A stretch of DNA of 52,456 bases, from positions 1 through 52,456 of the forward strand of contig JANQTJ010000017.1 of NCBI GenBank assembly GCA_030731745.1, given 5' to 3'. Positions within the stretch are counted from its first letter, which is position 1. Every line of letters starts with the position of its first letter. Shown here piece by piece: positions 45,732 through 52,456 of the stretch. A program made the position numbers and the translations under genes. The notes under the pieces were generated by a model, which was not told where the DNA came from, did not search any database, and saw only the letters and a list, made by a program, of their open reading frames with translations. Source of the stretch: Flaviramulus sp. (GTDB lineage Bacteria; Bacteroidota; Bacteroidia; Flavobacteriales; Flavobacteriaceae).

Positions 45732-45968
45732 ATGAAATATGTTATATTAATATTAACCATAGCCGCATTTGTAAGCATTGCTTTAGGTTTTTATTTAGAG
45801 GTTGACTATGCTCAAAAACTAGTTGGTTTTGGAGTCTTGGGTTTATTTTTGTTAGTCTTTCCCTTATTTTCATATCACCGATGGAAAGATAAAGACGTAA
45901 AAGATTATATGCTAACTAAAGAAAATTTAGATAAAATGCGTGAAAACCAAAAAGATAAAAAGTATTAA
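45732..45968 (+). CDS. small two-helix membrane protein
   Basis: 78 aa with two hydrophobic helices (about 2-20 and 32-48) and a charged, Lys/Asp-rich tail (YHRWKDKDVKDYMLTKENLD). ATG at 45732 is 18 nt after the CLC gene's stop, so it is probably in the same transcript. I do not recognise a family and cannot assign a function. Confidence 0.65.
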   Translation: MKYVILILTIAAFVSIALGFYLEVDYAQKLVGFGVLGLFLLVFPLFSYHRWKDKDVKDYMLTKENLDKMRENQKDKKY

Positions 45969-45994
45969 TTCAAATAACTAAAAATGAAAAGATA

Positions 45995-46462
45995 TTAATT
46001 TGAATTAAATATCACTTTCAAGTCAGTTTTTGATATTTTAACTAAACAAAAAGGTTGCGTCATTATAGCATTTGCGATACCTTTGGGAGATAAATAAGTT
46101 GTATTTATCAAAATATTTTCAGAGTCATTAACAATATTTAAATTTAAACTATAACCTCCACTACCCCTTACCTTATCAAAAACTGCAATCACATTAAATA
46201 AAGAAAAATCTATATTGGTTTCTAAAAAACTATTAGAAACTTTATTTATAGAATCCATTTTAATTAATAAATCATTCCAATCCTTTTGGTTTGAAATAAT
46301 TAAATTTTGTTCAACAATACCTTCAGAACCCGATCCATAAAGATTACCTTTAGCTATTAGAACAGATTCTACTTTCTCCATTTTTGAATGCTTTTCTTGT
46401 GCTTTACAGCTAAATAAAATTAGGAATGATAAAATAACTAATGTTGTTGTTTTTATAATCAT
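45995..46462 (-). CDS. PrcB-like lipoprotein
   Basis: 155 aa. Lipoprotein signal with lipobox (ILFSCKAQ, Cys 19). The mature part follows the pattern of PrcB C-terminal domains: NLIISNQKDWNDLLIKMD near 49, SLFNVIAVFDKVRGSGGYSL near 87 with the VRGSGGY turn, and IMTQPFCLVKISKTDLKVIF at the end. In spirochaetes this domain is part of a protease complex; here no protease is adjacent. It is probably a periplasmic or outer-membrane protein of unknown role. Confidence 0.65.
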   Translation of the reverse strand: MIIKTTTLVILSFLILFSCKAQEKHSKMEKVESVLIAKGNLYGSGSEGIVEQNLIISNQKDWNDLLIKMDSINKVSNSFLETNIDFSLFNVIAVFDKVRGSGGYSLNLNIVNDSENILINTTYLSPKGIANAIMTQPFCLVKISKTDLKVIFNSN

Positions 46463-46524
46463 AGAATCTTTTTTATTTGCATATATTTATCAATCTCATA
46501 CTATCTTTCAGTAGTTTAAAAGAA

Positions 46525-46974
46525 TTAATTTAAATTTCGCTTTTCAATAAAAAAACGTTTAAGGAGTGCTGAAGCTTCTTCTTCTAAAATACCTCCTCTA
46601 ATAGTTGTTTTTGGATGTAATTTTGTGTTTAAATTAATACAACCTCGTTCGGTATCTCTTGCGCCATAAACAATATTAGAAATCTGACTCCAGTACAATG
46701 CACCAGCACACATTTGACAAGGTTCTAATGTTACATATAACGTACATTTTTGAAGATACTTACCTCCTAAAAAATTAGCAGCAGCAGTAATAGCTTGCAT
46801 TTCGGCGTGTGCTGTAACATCGGTTAAAGTTTCTGTTAAATTATGACATCTTGCAATTATTTTATTATCAATAACTATAACTGCTCCAACAGGAATCTCT
46901 CCTTTTTCAAAAGCTAACTCAGCTTCCTGAATAGCTTTTTTCATAAAGTAAATATCATCAAAAGGTTGTATCAT
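46525..46974 (-). CDS. tadA: tRNA adenosine(34) deaminase
   Basis: 149 aa cytidine-deaminase-fold enzyme that makes inosine at the wobble base of tRNA-Arg(ACG). Zinc site complete: HAEMQAI with His 56 and the proton-shuttle Glu 58, and PCQMC with Cys 86 and 89. The N-terminus YFMKKAIQEAELAFEKGEIP is typical. It could also be a guanine deaminase, which shares the motif, but the TadA-like C-terminus (ARDTERGCINLNTKLHPK, LLKRFFIEKRN) favours TadA. The minus-strand -7 TATTTTTG (46980-46987) is only a few bases before the ATG. Confidence 0.88.
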   Translation of the reverse strand: MIQPFDDIYFMKKAIQEAELAFEKGEIPVGAVIVIDNKIIARCHNLTETLTDVTAHAEMQAITAAANFLGGKYLQKCTLYVTLEPCQMCAGALYWSQISNIVYGARDTERGCINLNTKLHPKTTIRGGILEEEASALLKRFFIEKRNLN

Positions 46975-47013
46975 GATAGCAAAAATACAAATTCATTCTC
47001 GTACTTTTGCAAT

Positions 47014-48771
47014 GTGCAAAAATCGATTTTAAATCATATAAACTCACCCAAAGAGTTACGTCTTTTAAACCAAAAAGACTTACCTCAACTTGCAAAAGAA
47101 TTACGTGATTTTATAATCAATATTGTTGCTACAAAAGAAGGACACTTAGGTGCTAGTTTAGGCGTGATTGAACTTACTATAGCATTGCATTATGTCTTTA
47201 ACACCCCTGAAGACCAACTCATTTGGGATGTTGGACATCAAGCTTATGCGCATAAAATTTTAACTGGTAGGAAAGAAATTTTCCATACCAACCGCCAACT
47301 TGGTGGTATTAGTGGTTTTCCAAAACGTAGTGAAAGTGAATACGATACTTTTGGTGTTGGTCATGCATCAACATCTATTTCGGCTGCTTTAGGAATGGCT
47401 ATTGCATCAAAATTAAAAGGAGATTTTGACAAACAACATATTGCTGTTATTGGAGACGCTAGTATTGCAGGAGGGATGGCTTTTGAGGGTTTAAACCATG
47501 CTGGGGTTACAGATGCCAATTTATTAGTTATTTTAAATGATAATGCTATTGGAATAGACCCAAGCGTTGGTGCTTTAAAAGCCTATTTAACCCATGTAAA
47601 AAAAGGAACTCAAAAACGAAATAATATAATTGAAGCTTTAAATTTTGATTATTCTGGTCCAATTGACGGGCACGATATTGATAAAATTATTTTAGAACTT
47701 GAAAGACTGAAAACAGTAAAAGGCCCTAAATTTTTACATGTTATTACAACAAAAGGTAAAGGACTTAAACAAGCCGAAGAAAATCAAGTAACATATCATG
47801 CTCCTGGTAAGTTCGATTCTAAAACTGGAGATTTAATTGCTAAGTCTACCAATGAACAGCCTCCAAAATACCAAGATGTTTTTGGATATACCATACTTGA
47901 ATTAGCTAAATCAAATAAAAATATCGTAGGTATAACACCTGCAATGCCTACAGGTAGTTCGTTAAAATATATGATGGATACAATGCCAGATAGAGCTTTT
48001 GACGTTGGTATTGCTGAGCAACATGCTGTAACTTTAGCTGCAGGTATGGCAACTCAAGGTTTAATACCATTTTGCAATATTTACTCTACATTTTTACAAC
48101 GTGCTTACGATCAAATTATTCATGATGTAGCCTTACAAAAACTACCTGTTGTTTTTTGTTTAGACCGTGCTGGTTTAGTTGGTGAAGATGGTGCCACACA
48201 CCATGGCGTTTTTGATTTAAGCTATTTAAGATGCATACCTAATCTCATCATTTTTGCACCAAGAAATGAGGTGGAATTACGTAACATCATGTACACGTCT
48301 CAAATTGGTTTAACCAATCCTATCGCGATTAGATACCCGCGGGGAAGCGGCACTACTTTAAACTGGAAACTCCCTTTTGAAAAAATAGAAATTGGAAAAG
48401 GAATACAACTTAAAAAAGGTAAAAAAATAGCTGTTTTAAGTATAGGCACGATAGCTAAAAACATAACCGAGGCTATTTTTAATTCAGATATTTCTCATTT
48501 TGATATGCGTTTTGTAAAACCATTAGATGAAAAATTACTTCATAATATTTTAAAAACTCACGATACTATTTTTACTGTTGAAGACCATAGTATTAAAGGT
48601 GGTTTTGGTAGTGCTGTATTAGAATTTGCAGCAAATCATAAATACAAAAATATGATTAAAACACTTGGTATTCCTGATGAATTTATAGACCATGGTAGTC
48701 TTGATGAACTACAAAAATCTATTGGTTTAGATATTAATGGTTTAAAAAAAACATTTAGTCTAGAGATTTAA
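47014..48771 (+). CDS. dxs: 1-deoxy-D-xylulose-5-phosphate synthase
   Basis: First enzyme of the MEP isoprenoid pathway; joins pyruvate and glyceraldehyde-3-phosphate with thiamine diphosphate. 585 aa from GTG 47014 (MQKSILNHINSPKELRLLN), the usual family start; a TTG at 46966 would add sixteen unrelated residues and overlap tadA. Motifs: EGHLGASLGVIELTIALHYV near 42 (catalytic His), VGHQAYAHKILTGRKE near 74, thiamine motif GDASIAGGMAFEGLNHA ending in NDN near 146, and EQHAVTLAAGMATQGL near 343 with the catalytic Glu. A -7 match (TACTTTTG, 47002-47009) is only 4 nt before the GTG, so the mRNA may be leaderless. Confidence 0.95.
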   Translation: MQKSILNHINSPKELRLLNQKDLPQLAKELRDFIINIVATKEGHLGASLGVIELTIALHYVFNTPEDQLIWDVGHQAYAHKILTGRKEIFHTNRQLGGISGFPKRSESEYDTFGVGHASTSISAALGMAIASKLKGDFDKQHIAVIGDASIAGGMAFEGLNHAGVTDANLLVILNDNAIGIDPSVGALKAYLTHVKKGTQKRNNIIEALNFDYSGPIDGHDIDKIILELERLKTVKGPKFLHVITTKGKGLKQAEENQVTYHAPGKFDSKTGDLIAKSTNEQPPKYQDVFGYTILELAKSNKNIVGITPAMPTGSSLKYMMDTMPDRAFDVGIAEQHAVTLAAGMATQGLIPFCNIYSTFLQRAYDQIIHDVALQKLPVVFCLDRAGLVGEDGATHHGVFDLSYLRCIPNLIIFAPRNEVELRNIMYTSQIGLTNPIAIRYPRGSGTTLNWKLPFEKIEIGKGIQLKKGKKIAVLSIGTIAKNITEAIFNSDISHFDMRFVKPLDEKLLHNILKTHDTIFTVEDHSIKGGFGSAVLEFAANHKYKNMIKTLGIPDEFIDHGSLDELQKSIGLDINGLKKTFSLEI

Positions 48772-48871
48772 ACAAATTGAAATCAGAATCTTGGATTTAT
48801 CAGAAAAAAACGATAAATTCGTTTAACTTCAATTGAAATTAATTTGATTACAATATTTTTAATAGTAGACA

Positions 48872-50326
48872 GTGAAATTTGATATTGATAATATAACAGA
48901 TTTTATTTGGGGAATAGATCAAAATTATTGTATTCTATACATAAACAATAGTTTTCATAATCACTTTCATGATTTTTATGGTATAGATTTAAAACAAGGT
49001 GATAATATCTTAAAATTCTTACCTTTTGAAACTGCTTCTATTTGGAAAACTAGATATAACAAATCCCTTAAAGGATTGCCTCTAAGTTTCGATGAATCTT
49101 ATACTTATAAAAACAATAGATTAGTCTACTTACATACCTCATTTACTCCAATATTATTCAATAATAACATAACAGGTGTAACCTGCTCTTGTAGAGATAT
49201 TACAAAGAATAAACTAAATGAAATAGAATTAGAAAAATATAGTTTATTACTGAAATCCAGTTTAGAGAGTCAAAAAGACACTATTTTATTCTCAATTGAT
49301 AATAATTTTAACTACTTATATTTCAATTCTGCACATATAGACGTTATGAAATATGCTTACAATGCAGATATTCGTATCGGGACTAGTGTATTAGACTATA
49401 TGAGTAACAAGGAAGACAGGGATGCAGCATTAGAAAATTATACGCGAGCACTCAACGGAGAATCTCATTCTAATGTGCGTGTTTTTGGCGATCAAAATAA
49501 AGAATATTACGAGAGTTATTTTAACCCAATAAAAAACGATGCTAACCAAATAGTTGGTGTAACAGCTTTAGCCAGAAATATTACAGAACGCATACTAAAG
49601 GAAGAAGCATTAAAAAAATCTGAAAAATCTTTAAAGGAGGCCAATCTTACAAAAGACAAATTCTTTTCAATCATTGCTCATGATTTAAAAGCTCCCTTTT
49701 ATTCCCTTATAGGATTTAGTGGGGTATTAATTGAAGAAATTGAAAAAAAAAATTTTGAGAATATTCATGAATATGCTAAGTATATTAAAGAGGTATCTAA
49801 CCAATCTTTCTCTCTTTTAAATAATCTTCTAGAATGGTCTTTATCACAAAAAGGAAGCCTACAATTTAATCTTGAATTAATTAATCTAAACGATTTTTTA
49901 ACTGATTTAATTAACTATCTGAATAACATCTCTTCAGTAAAAAAAATCACCATACATTATGATATTAAAGAAAATTTGAAGATAATGGTAGATAAAAATA
50001 TGATGACCACTATCATTAGAAATCTAGTTTCCAATGGTGTTAAGTATACTCCAGAAGGAGGTCAGATTAAAATTTCAGCAGCTTCAACCCCAAAAGAAAC
50101 AACAATATCTGTAACTGACACAGGTATTGGAATAAAACCAGAAAATTTAAATAAACTTTTTAAAATTGAAGAAACAATAAGCACACTAGGTACTGAAAAT
50201 GAAAAGGGCACAGGACTAGGGCTAATACTTTGTTATGATTTTGTAAAAAAACACAATGGTAAAATTTGGGCTGAAAGTGAATTTGGAAATGGTAGTAAAT
50301 TTTCTTTCACAATTCCTTTTATTTAA
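48872..50326 (+). CDS. PAS-domain sensor histidine kinase
   Basis: 484 aa from a GTG start (MKFDIDNITDFIWGIDQN). No membrane segment, so a cytoplasmic sensor. Two PAS domains: about 5-115 (ending VTCSCRDITKNKLNE) and about 122-240 (ending VTALARNITERILKE). The HisKA region is FFSIIAHDLKAPFYSLIGFS with the phospho-acceptor His 270. The ATPase domain has the N box NLVSNGVKYTPEGG near 387, G1 DTGIGIKPENL and G2 GTGLGLILC. There is no adjacent response regulator. The stop is 21 nt from the convergent dgt stop. Confidence 0.93.
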   Translation: MKFDIDNITDFIWGIDQNYCILYINNSFHNHFHDFYGIDLKQGDNILKFLPFETASIWKTRYNKSLKGLPLSFDESYTYKNNRLVYLHTSFTPILFNNNITGVTCSCRDITKNKLNEIELEKYSLLLKSSLESQKDTILFSIDNNFNYLYFNSAHIDVMKYAYNADIRIGTSVLDYMSNKEDRDAALENYTRALNGESHSNVRVFGDQNKEYYESYFNPIKNDANQIVGVTALARNITERILKEEALKKSEKSLKEANLTKDKFFSIIAHDLKAPFYSLIGFSGVLIEEIEKKNFENIHEYAKYIKEVSNQSFSLLNNLLEWSLSQKGSLQFNLELINLNDFLTDLINYLNNISSVKKITIHYDIKENLKIMVDKNMMTTIIRNLVSNGVKYTPEGGQIKISAASTPKETTISVTDTGIGIKPENLNKLFKIEETISTLGTENEKGTGLGLILCYDFVKKHNGKIWAESEFGNGSKFSFTIPFI

Positions 50327-50347
50327 ATATAGTTAAACTTCAAAACT

Positions 50348-51688
50348 CTAAAAATTTATCCCTTTTATCTTTTTGTAATCCAAAATAGCTTTACTATCAG
50401 AAAGCAGAGACACATAATAACAAATACTTGATAAACGGTTATATAAACTATCATCTTGATTTTTAATAGTTTTAGGCAACCCTTTTAAAATAAGCTTATC
50501 GTAATTTGAAGCAGTATTATTGTAACAATTATTTATGGCATTAGTGTAGGTTTTTAACAAAGTATTTATAACACCGTAACCTGCAATTTCTTTATCGATA
50601 ACTTCTGCTGATTGGTAAATATTTTCGATACTAATTTTAATGATATCATTTATTTGGGCTTCGTATTTACTTTTATCAAGTAACGCACAATTAAAATCAC
50701 CATTTAAAATAGCTTCTTCATTTTTCATAAAAATATCAACAGCTTCATCAATAAGAGTTCCTATGGCTAAAGCACGTAAATAACTTACACGGTCTTGCTT
50801 GTTTGTAAGGGCGTAATAGTTTTTAGTTTTAATTTTATCTCTTACAATGTTTATAAGGTATTCTAGAGCAAACTCTTCTTGTATTAGTCCAAGATTGATA
50901 CCGTCTTCAAAATCAATGATGGTGTAACAAATATCATCAGCTGCTTCTACTAAATAAGCTAACGGATGTCTTGAAAAACTAATGTCTTTATTGCTTCGCT
51001 GAAATAAACCTAACTCGTTGGCAACATCTATAAAACCTTGTTTTTCACTTTGAAAAAATCCATATTTTTTATCGACAATATGGCTTGATGGTTTTTTAGG
51101 AAGCGACTCTTTAGGGTATTTCATAAAAGCACCAAGTGTTGCATAACTCAATCTTAAACCGCCATCGCGTCCTGCTCTACTTTCAGTTAAAATTTTAAAA
51201 CCGTTAGCGTTTCCCTCAAAATCACACAAATCTTGATATTCTTTTGCCGTGAGTTGTTCTTTATATTTTTTTCCTAAACCTGTTTTGAAAAATTCTCCTA
51301 TGGCTTTTTCTCCAGAATGACCAAAGGGAGGATTTCCAATATCATGAGCTAAAGCTGCTGCTGCCACAATAGCTCCAAAGTCGTTTGCTTGATAGCCGTG
51401 TATGTTTTGTAAATGAGGATATTTTTCCAGGATTCTTTTTCCTGCGAGTCTTCCCAAAGAACGCCCAACTACACTTACCTCTAAACTATGTGTTAAACGT
51501 GTATGCACAAAATCTGTTTGTGATAATGGAATAACTTGCGTTTTATCTTGAAGACTTCTAAATTCAGAAGAAAAAATAACACGATCGTAATCTACTTCAA
51601 ACCCCAATCGGGTTTCGTCTTGTTCTTTTCGGATGCGTTTGTTAGTATCGCCAAAGCGCTTTAAGGATAGTAATTGTTCCCAATTCAT
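50348..51688 (-). CDS. dgt: dGTP triphosphohydrolase
   Basis: 446 aa HD-fold phosphohydrolase that splits dGTP to deoxyguanosine and triphosphate. The metal ligands are VHTRLTHSLEVSVVGRSLG (His 67), LAHDIGNPPFGHSGE (His 115, Asp 116) and the later Asp in YLVEAADDICYTIIDFEDG near 244. The N-terminal FSSEFRSLQDKTQV and FEGNANGFKILTE near 153 are typical of dGTPase family members. It diverges from the last gene, whose array of 11-bp repeats lies within the 160-nt gap. Confidence 0.94.
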   Translation of the reverse strand: MNWEQLLSLKRFGDTNKRIRKEQDETRLGFEVDYDRVIFSSEFRSLQDKTQVIPLSQTDFVHTRLTHSLEVSVVGRSLGRLAGKRILEKYPHLQNIHGYQANDFGAIVAAAALAHDIGNPPFGHSGEKAIGEFFKTGLGKKYKEQLTAKEYQDLCDFEGNANGFKILTESRAGRDGGLRLSYATLGAFMKYPKESLPKKPSSHIVDKKYGFFQSEKQGFIDVANELGLFQRSNKDISFSRHPLAYLVEAADDICYTIIDFEDGINLGLIQEEFALEYLINIVRDKIKTKNYYALTNKQDRVSYLRALAIGTLIDEAVDIFMKNEEAILNGDFNCALLDKSKYEAQINDIIKISIENIYQSAEVIDKEIAGYGVINTLLKTYTNAINNCYNNTASNYDKLILKGLPKTIKNQDDSLYNRLSSICYYVSLLSDSKAILDYKKIKGINF

Positions 51689-51749
51689 GGTAAAAATTTA
51701 TGTGTAGGCAAGATAACATTTCCTGTTAAAAATTAAATAAAAAATCCCT

Positions 51750-51829
51750 TAACATTAAGATAACATTTTAATCACAGTTGTTTAATCTTTTCATAACATC
51801 TTGATTATAGTAAAGCTGTTAATTTGCAG
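51750..51829 (+). promoter_or_regulatory. Pho-box-like array and promoter, copy 1
   Basis: Six 7-bp repeats on an exact 11-bp period: TAACATT 51750, TAACATT 51761, TCACAGT 51772, TAATCTT 51783, TAACATC 51794, TTATAGT 51805. A 7-nt gap then leads to TTAATTTGCAG at 51819-51829, a -7-like element. There is no TTG at -33, so an activator must substitute. The 7+4 spacing is that of PhoB and related OmpR-family proteins. An extra half-site TAACATT lies out of phase at 51714-51720. Confidence 0.65.
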
Positions 51830-51848
51830 TATAATTATTATACAAATA

Positions 51849-52235
51849 ATGAAACAAATTACATTTTTAGTTGCTTTTTATATTTCAGCATTATCTTTTG
51901 CTCAAAACACGGGCGCTGTTACTGGAAATTTATTAGATATTGAATCAAATAACGCTCCTTTAATGTTTGCTAAAGTTAGTATTAAGGAAACTGGTGCTGA
52001 AACATTATCTGATGAAAAAGGAACTTTCAAATTTATAAATTTAAAAGAAGGCACTTACACTTTAGTTTATAGTTTTACAGGTTATGAAACTAAAGAATCT
52101 CTAATTAAAGTAACAGCTTCTAAAATAACTACTATTAATTTAAACTTAGCAGCTAGTTCGATTTCTTTAGACGATTTAATGTTAACACTTGCTAGTGTAG
52201 ATAAAAAAGAAACAACTTCTATTTCAAATAAATAA
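51849..52235 (+). CDS. secreted carboxypeptidase-regulatory-like domain protein
   Basis: 128 aa from ATG 51849 (MKQITFLVAFYISALSFAQN), which gives a clean signal peptide cut after ALSFAQ; the upstream start would run through the promoter. The mature protein is one carboxypeptidase-D-regulatory-like beta-sandwich: GAVTGNLLDIESNNAPLMFA, KVSIKETGAETLSDEKGTFK, FINLKEGTYTLVYSFTGYET. This domain normally begins TonB-dependent receptors; here it stands alone, with SSISLDDLMLTL near the end. The stop is genuine and a terminator follows. Its promoter is the first of two matching repeat arrays, so it is probably part of a regulon with the next gene outside the window. Confidence 0.8.
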   Translation: MKQITFLVAFYISALSFAQNTGAVTGNLLDIESNNAPLMFAKVSIKETGAETLSDEKGTFKFINLKEGTYTLVYSFTGYETKESLIKVTASKITTINLNLAASSISLDDLMLTLASVDKKETTSISNK

Positions 52236-52255
52236 GTTTAAATAAACAATTATTT

Positions 52256-52298
52256 AAAAAGAGCGCAACTTCATTTTTAGAAGTTGCGCTCTTTTTTT
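52256..52298 (+). terminator. rho-independent terminator
   Basis: Strong stem AAAAAGAGCGCAACTTC / GAAGTTGCGCTCTTTTT (52256-52272 and 52280-52296) with a 7-nt loop and a T run. It ends the carboxypeptidase-regulatory-domain gene. Confidence 0.9.
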
Positions 52299-52377
52299 AT
52301 ATCAAATTAAAAAAATAGAACAACTCGTTTTTAATGTTAACTAAATGTAATCTAATAAAAAATTAACCTCCAAAAGT

Positions 52378-52456
52378 TAACATTAACCTAACACTTTTAT
52401 TACGGTTCTTTAATCCTAAGGTAACACTTAATTCATAATGTGGTGGTTTCTTTGCA
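52378..52456 (+). promoter_or_regulatory. Pho-box-like array and promoter, copy 2 (gene lies beyond the window)
   Basis: Six 7-bp repeats, again every 11 bp: TAACATT 52378, TAACACT 52389, TTACGGT 52400, TAATCCT 52411, TAACACT 52422, TCATAAT 52433. A 7-nt gap is followed by TTTCTTTGCA at 52447-52456, the -7-like element, cut by the window end. Repeat by repeat it mirrors copy 1. Confidence 0.65.

Noticed and set aside
52363-52456. Open minus-strand frame at the right edge (30 codons ending in TAA at 52363), which looks like a protein C-terminus
   Set aside because: The same bases form the six-unit 11-bp array that mirrors copy 1 upstream of 51849, including the -7 element. The promoter reading explains the pattern and the open frame is short enough to be chance.
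1-52456. CRISPR array, insertion sequence, prophage or integrative element
   Set aside because: No regularly spaced direct repeats with unique spacers, no transposase or integrase frame and no terminal inverted repeats were seen; nearly all genes are core flavobacterial functions.

Overview
The window looks like a chromosomal segment of a marine-type flavobacterium (Bacteroidota, Flavobacteriaceae). The DNA is AT-rich, almost every stop is TAA, and Shine-Dalgarno sequences are essentially absent. Several genes carry the Bacteroidota promoter TTG-N19-TAnnTTTG (upstream of rplM, rpoN and a tetR gene; asnS has it with one mismatch). The gene content is also typical of flavobacteria: a DUF5686 barrel protein, an ExbB/ExbD cluster with two ExbD proteins, TolC/RND pumps and a DabAB bicarbonate uptake operon. 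I see no insertion sequence, prophage, CRISPR array or rRNA. One tRNA gene, tRNA-Ser(GGA), lies at 21195-21282 on the minus strand.

Layout. 1-6.2 kb: DNA polymerase I, a broken DUF2200 gene, a mutarotase-fold protein, a PqqB-like metallo-hydrolase lipoprotein and the tRNA threonylcarbamoylation enzyme TsaC/Sua5. 6.3-10.6 kb: a translation block, rplM-rpsI, rpsB, tsf, pyrH-frr, divided by hairpin terminators. 10.6-18 kb: a short DUF5686 barrel, an MMPL/RND exporter, asnS and rpoN with a coupled membrane protein. 18-23.2 kb, minus strand: outer-membrane barrel, ExbD, ExbD, small membrane protein and ExbB, then tRNA-Ser and tatD-ansA. 23.2-24.8 kb: a retropepsin-like protein, an orphan NarL-type response regulator, and a 480-nt stretch with two identical palindromes, two further hairpins and a possible membrane peptide. 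24.8-30.6 kb, minus strand: sucA-sucB (2-oxoglutarate dehydrogenase E1/E2), then a prenyl synthase with a coupled partner gene. 30.7-37.4 kb: a self-contained tetR-tolC-adaptor-RND pump operon with a clear operator. 37.4-41.8 kb, minus strand: dabA-dabB with two small upstream genes. 42-52 kb: aspS, a CLC channel, a small membrane protein, a PrcB-like lipoprotein, tadA, dxs, a PAS histidine kinase, dgt and a secreted carboxypeptidase-regulatory-domain protein.

The strongest unlisted signal is at the right end. The promoter of the last complete gene (51750-51829) and the last 79 bases (52378-52456) have the same architecture: six 7-bp repeats on an exact 11-bp period, a 7-bp gap, then a -7 element ending TTTGCA. 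This is the geometry of tandem OmpR/PhoB-type binding (a Pho-box array). It predicts that the last gene and an unseen plus-strand gene just beyond the window are co-regulated, possibly by phosphate. Other notable points are a CLC protein lacking both glutamates of the proton pathway, the twin palindromes after the orphan response regulator, and a TetR operator sitting on the -33 box of its own pump operon.
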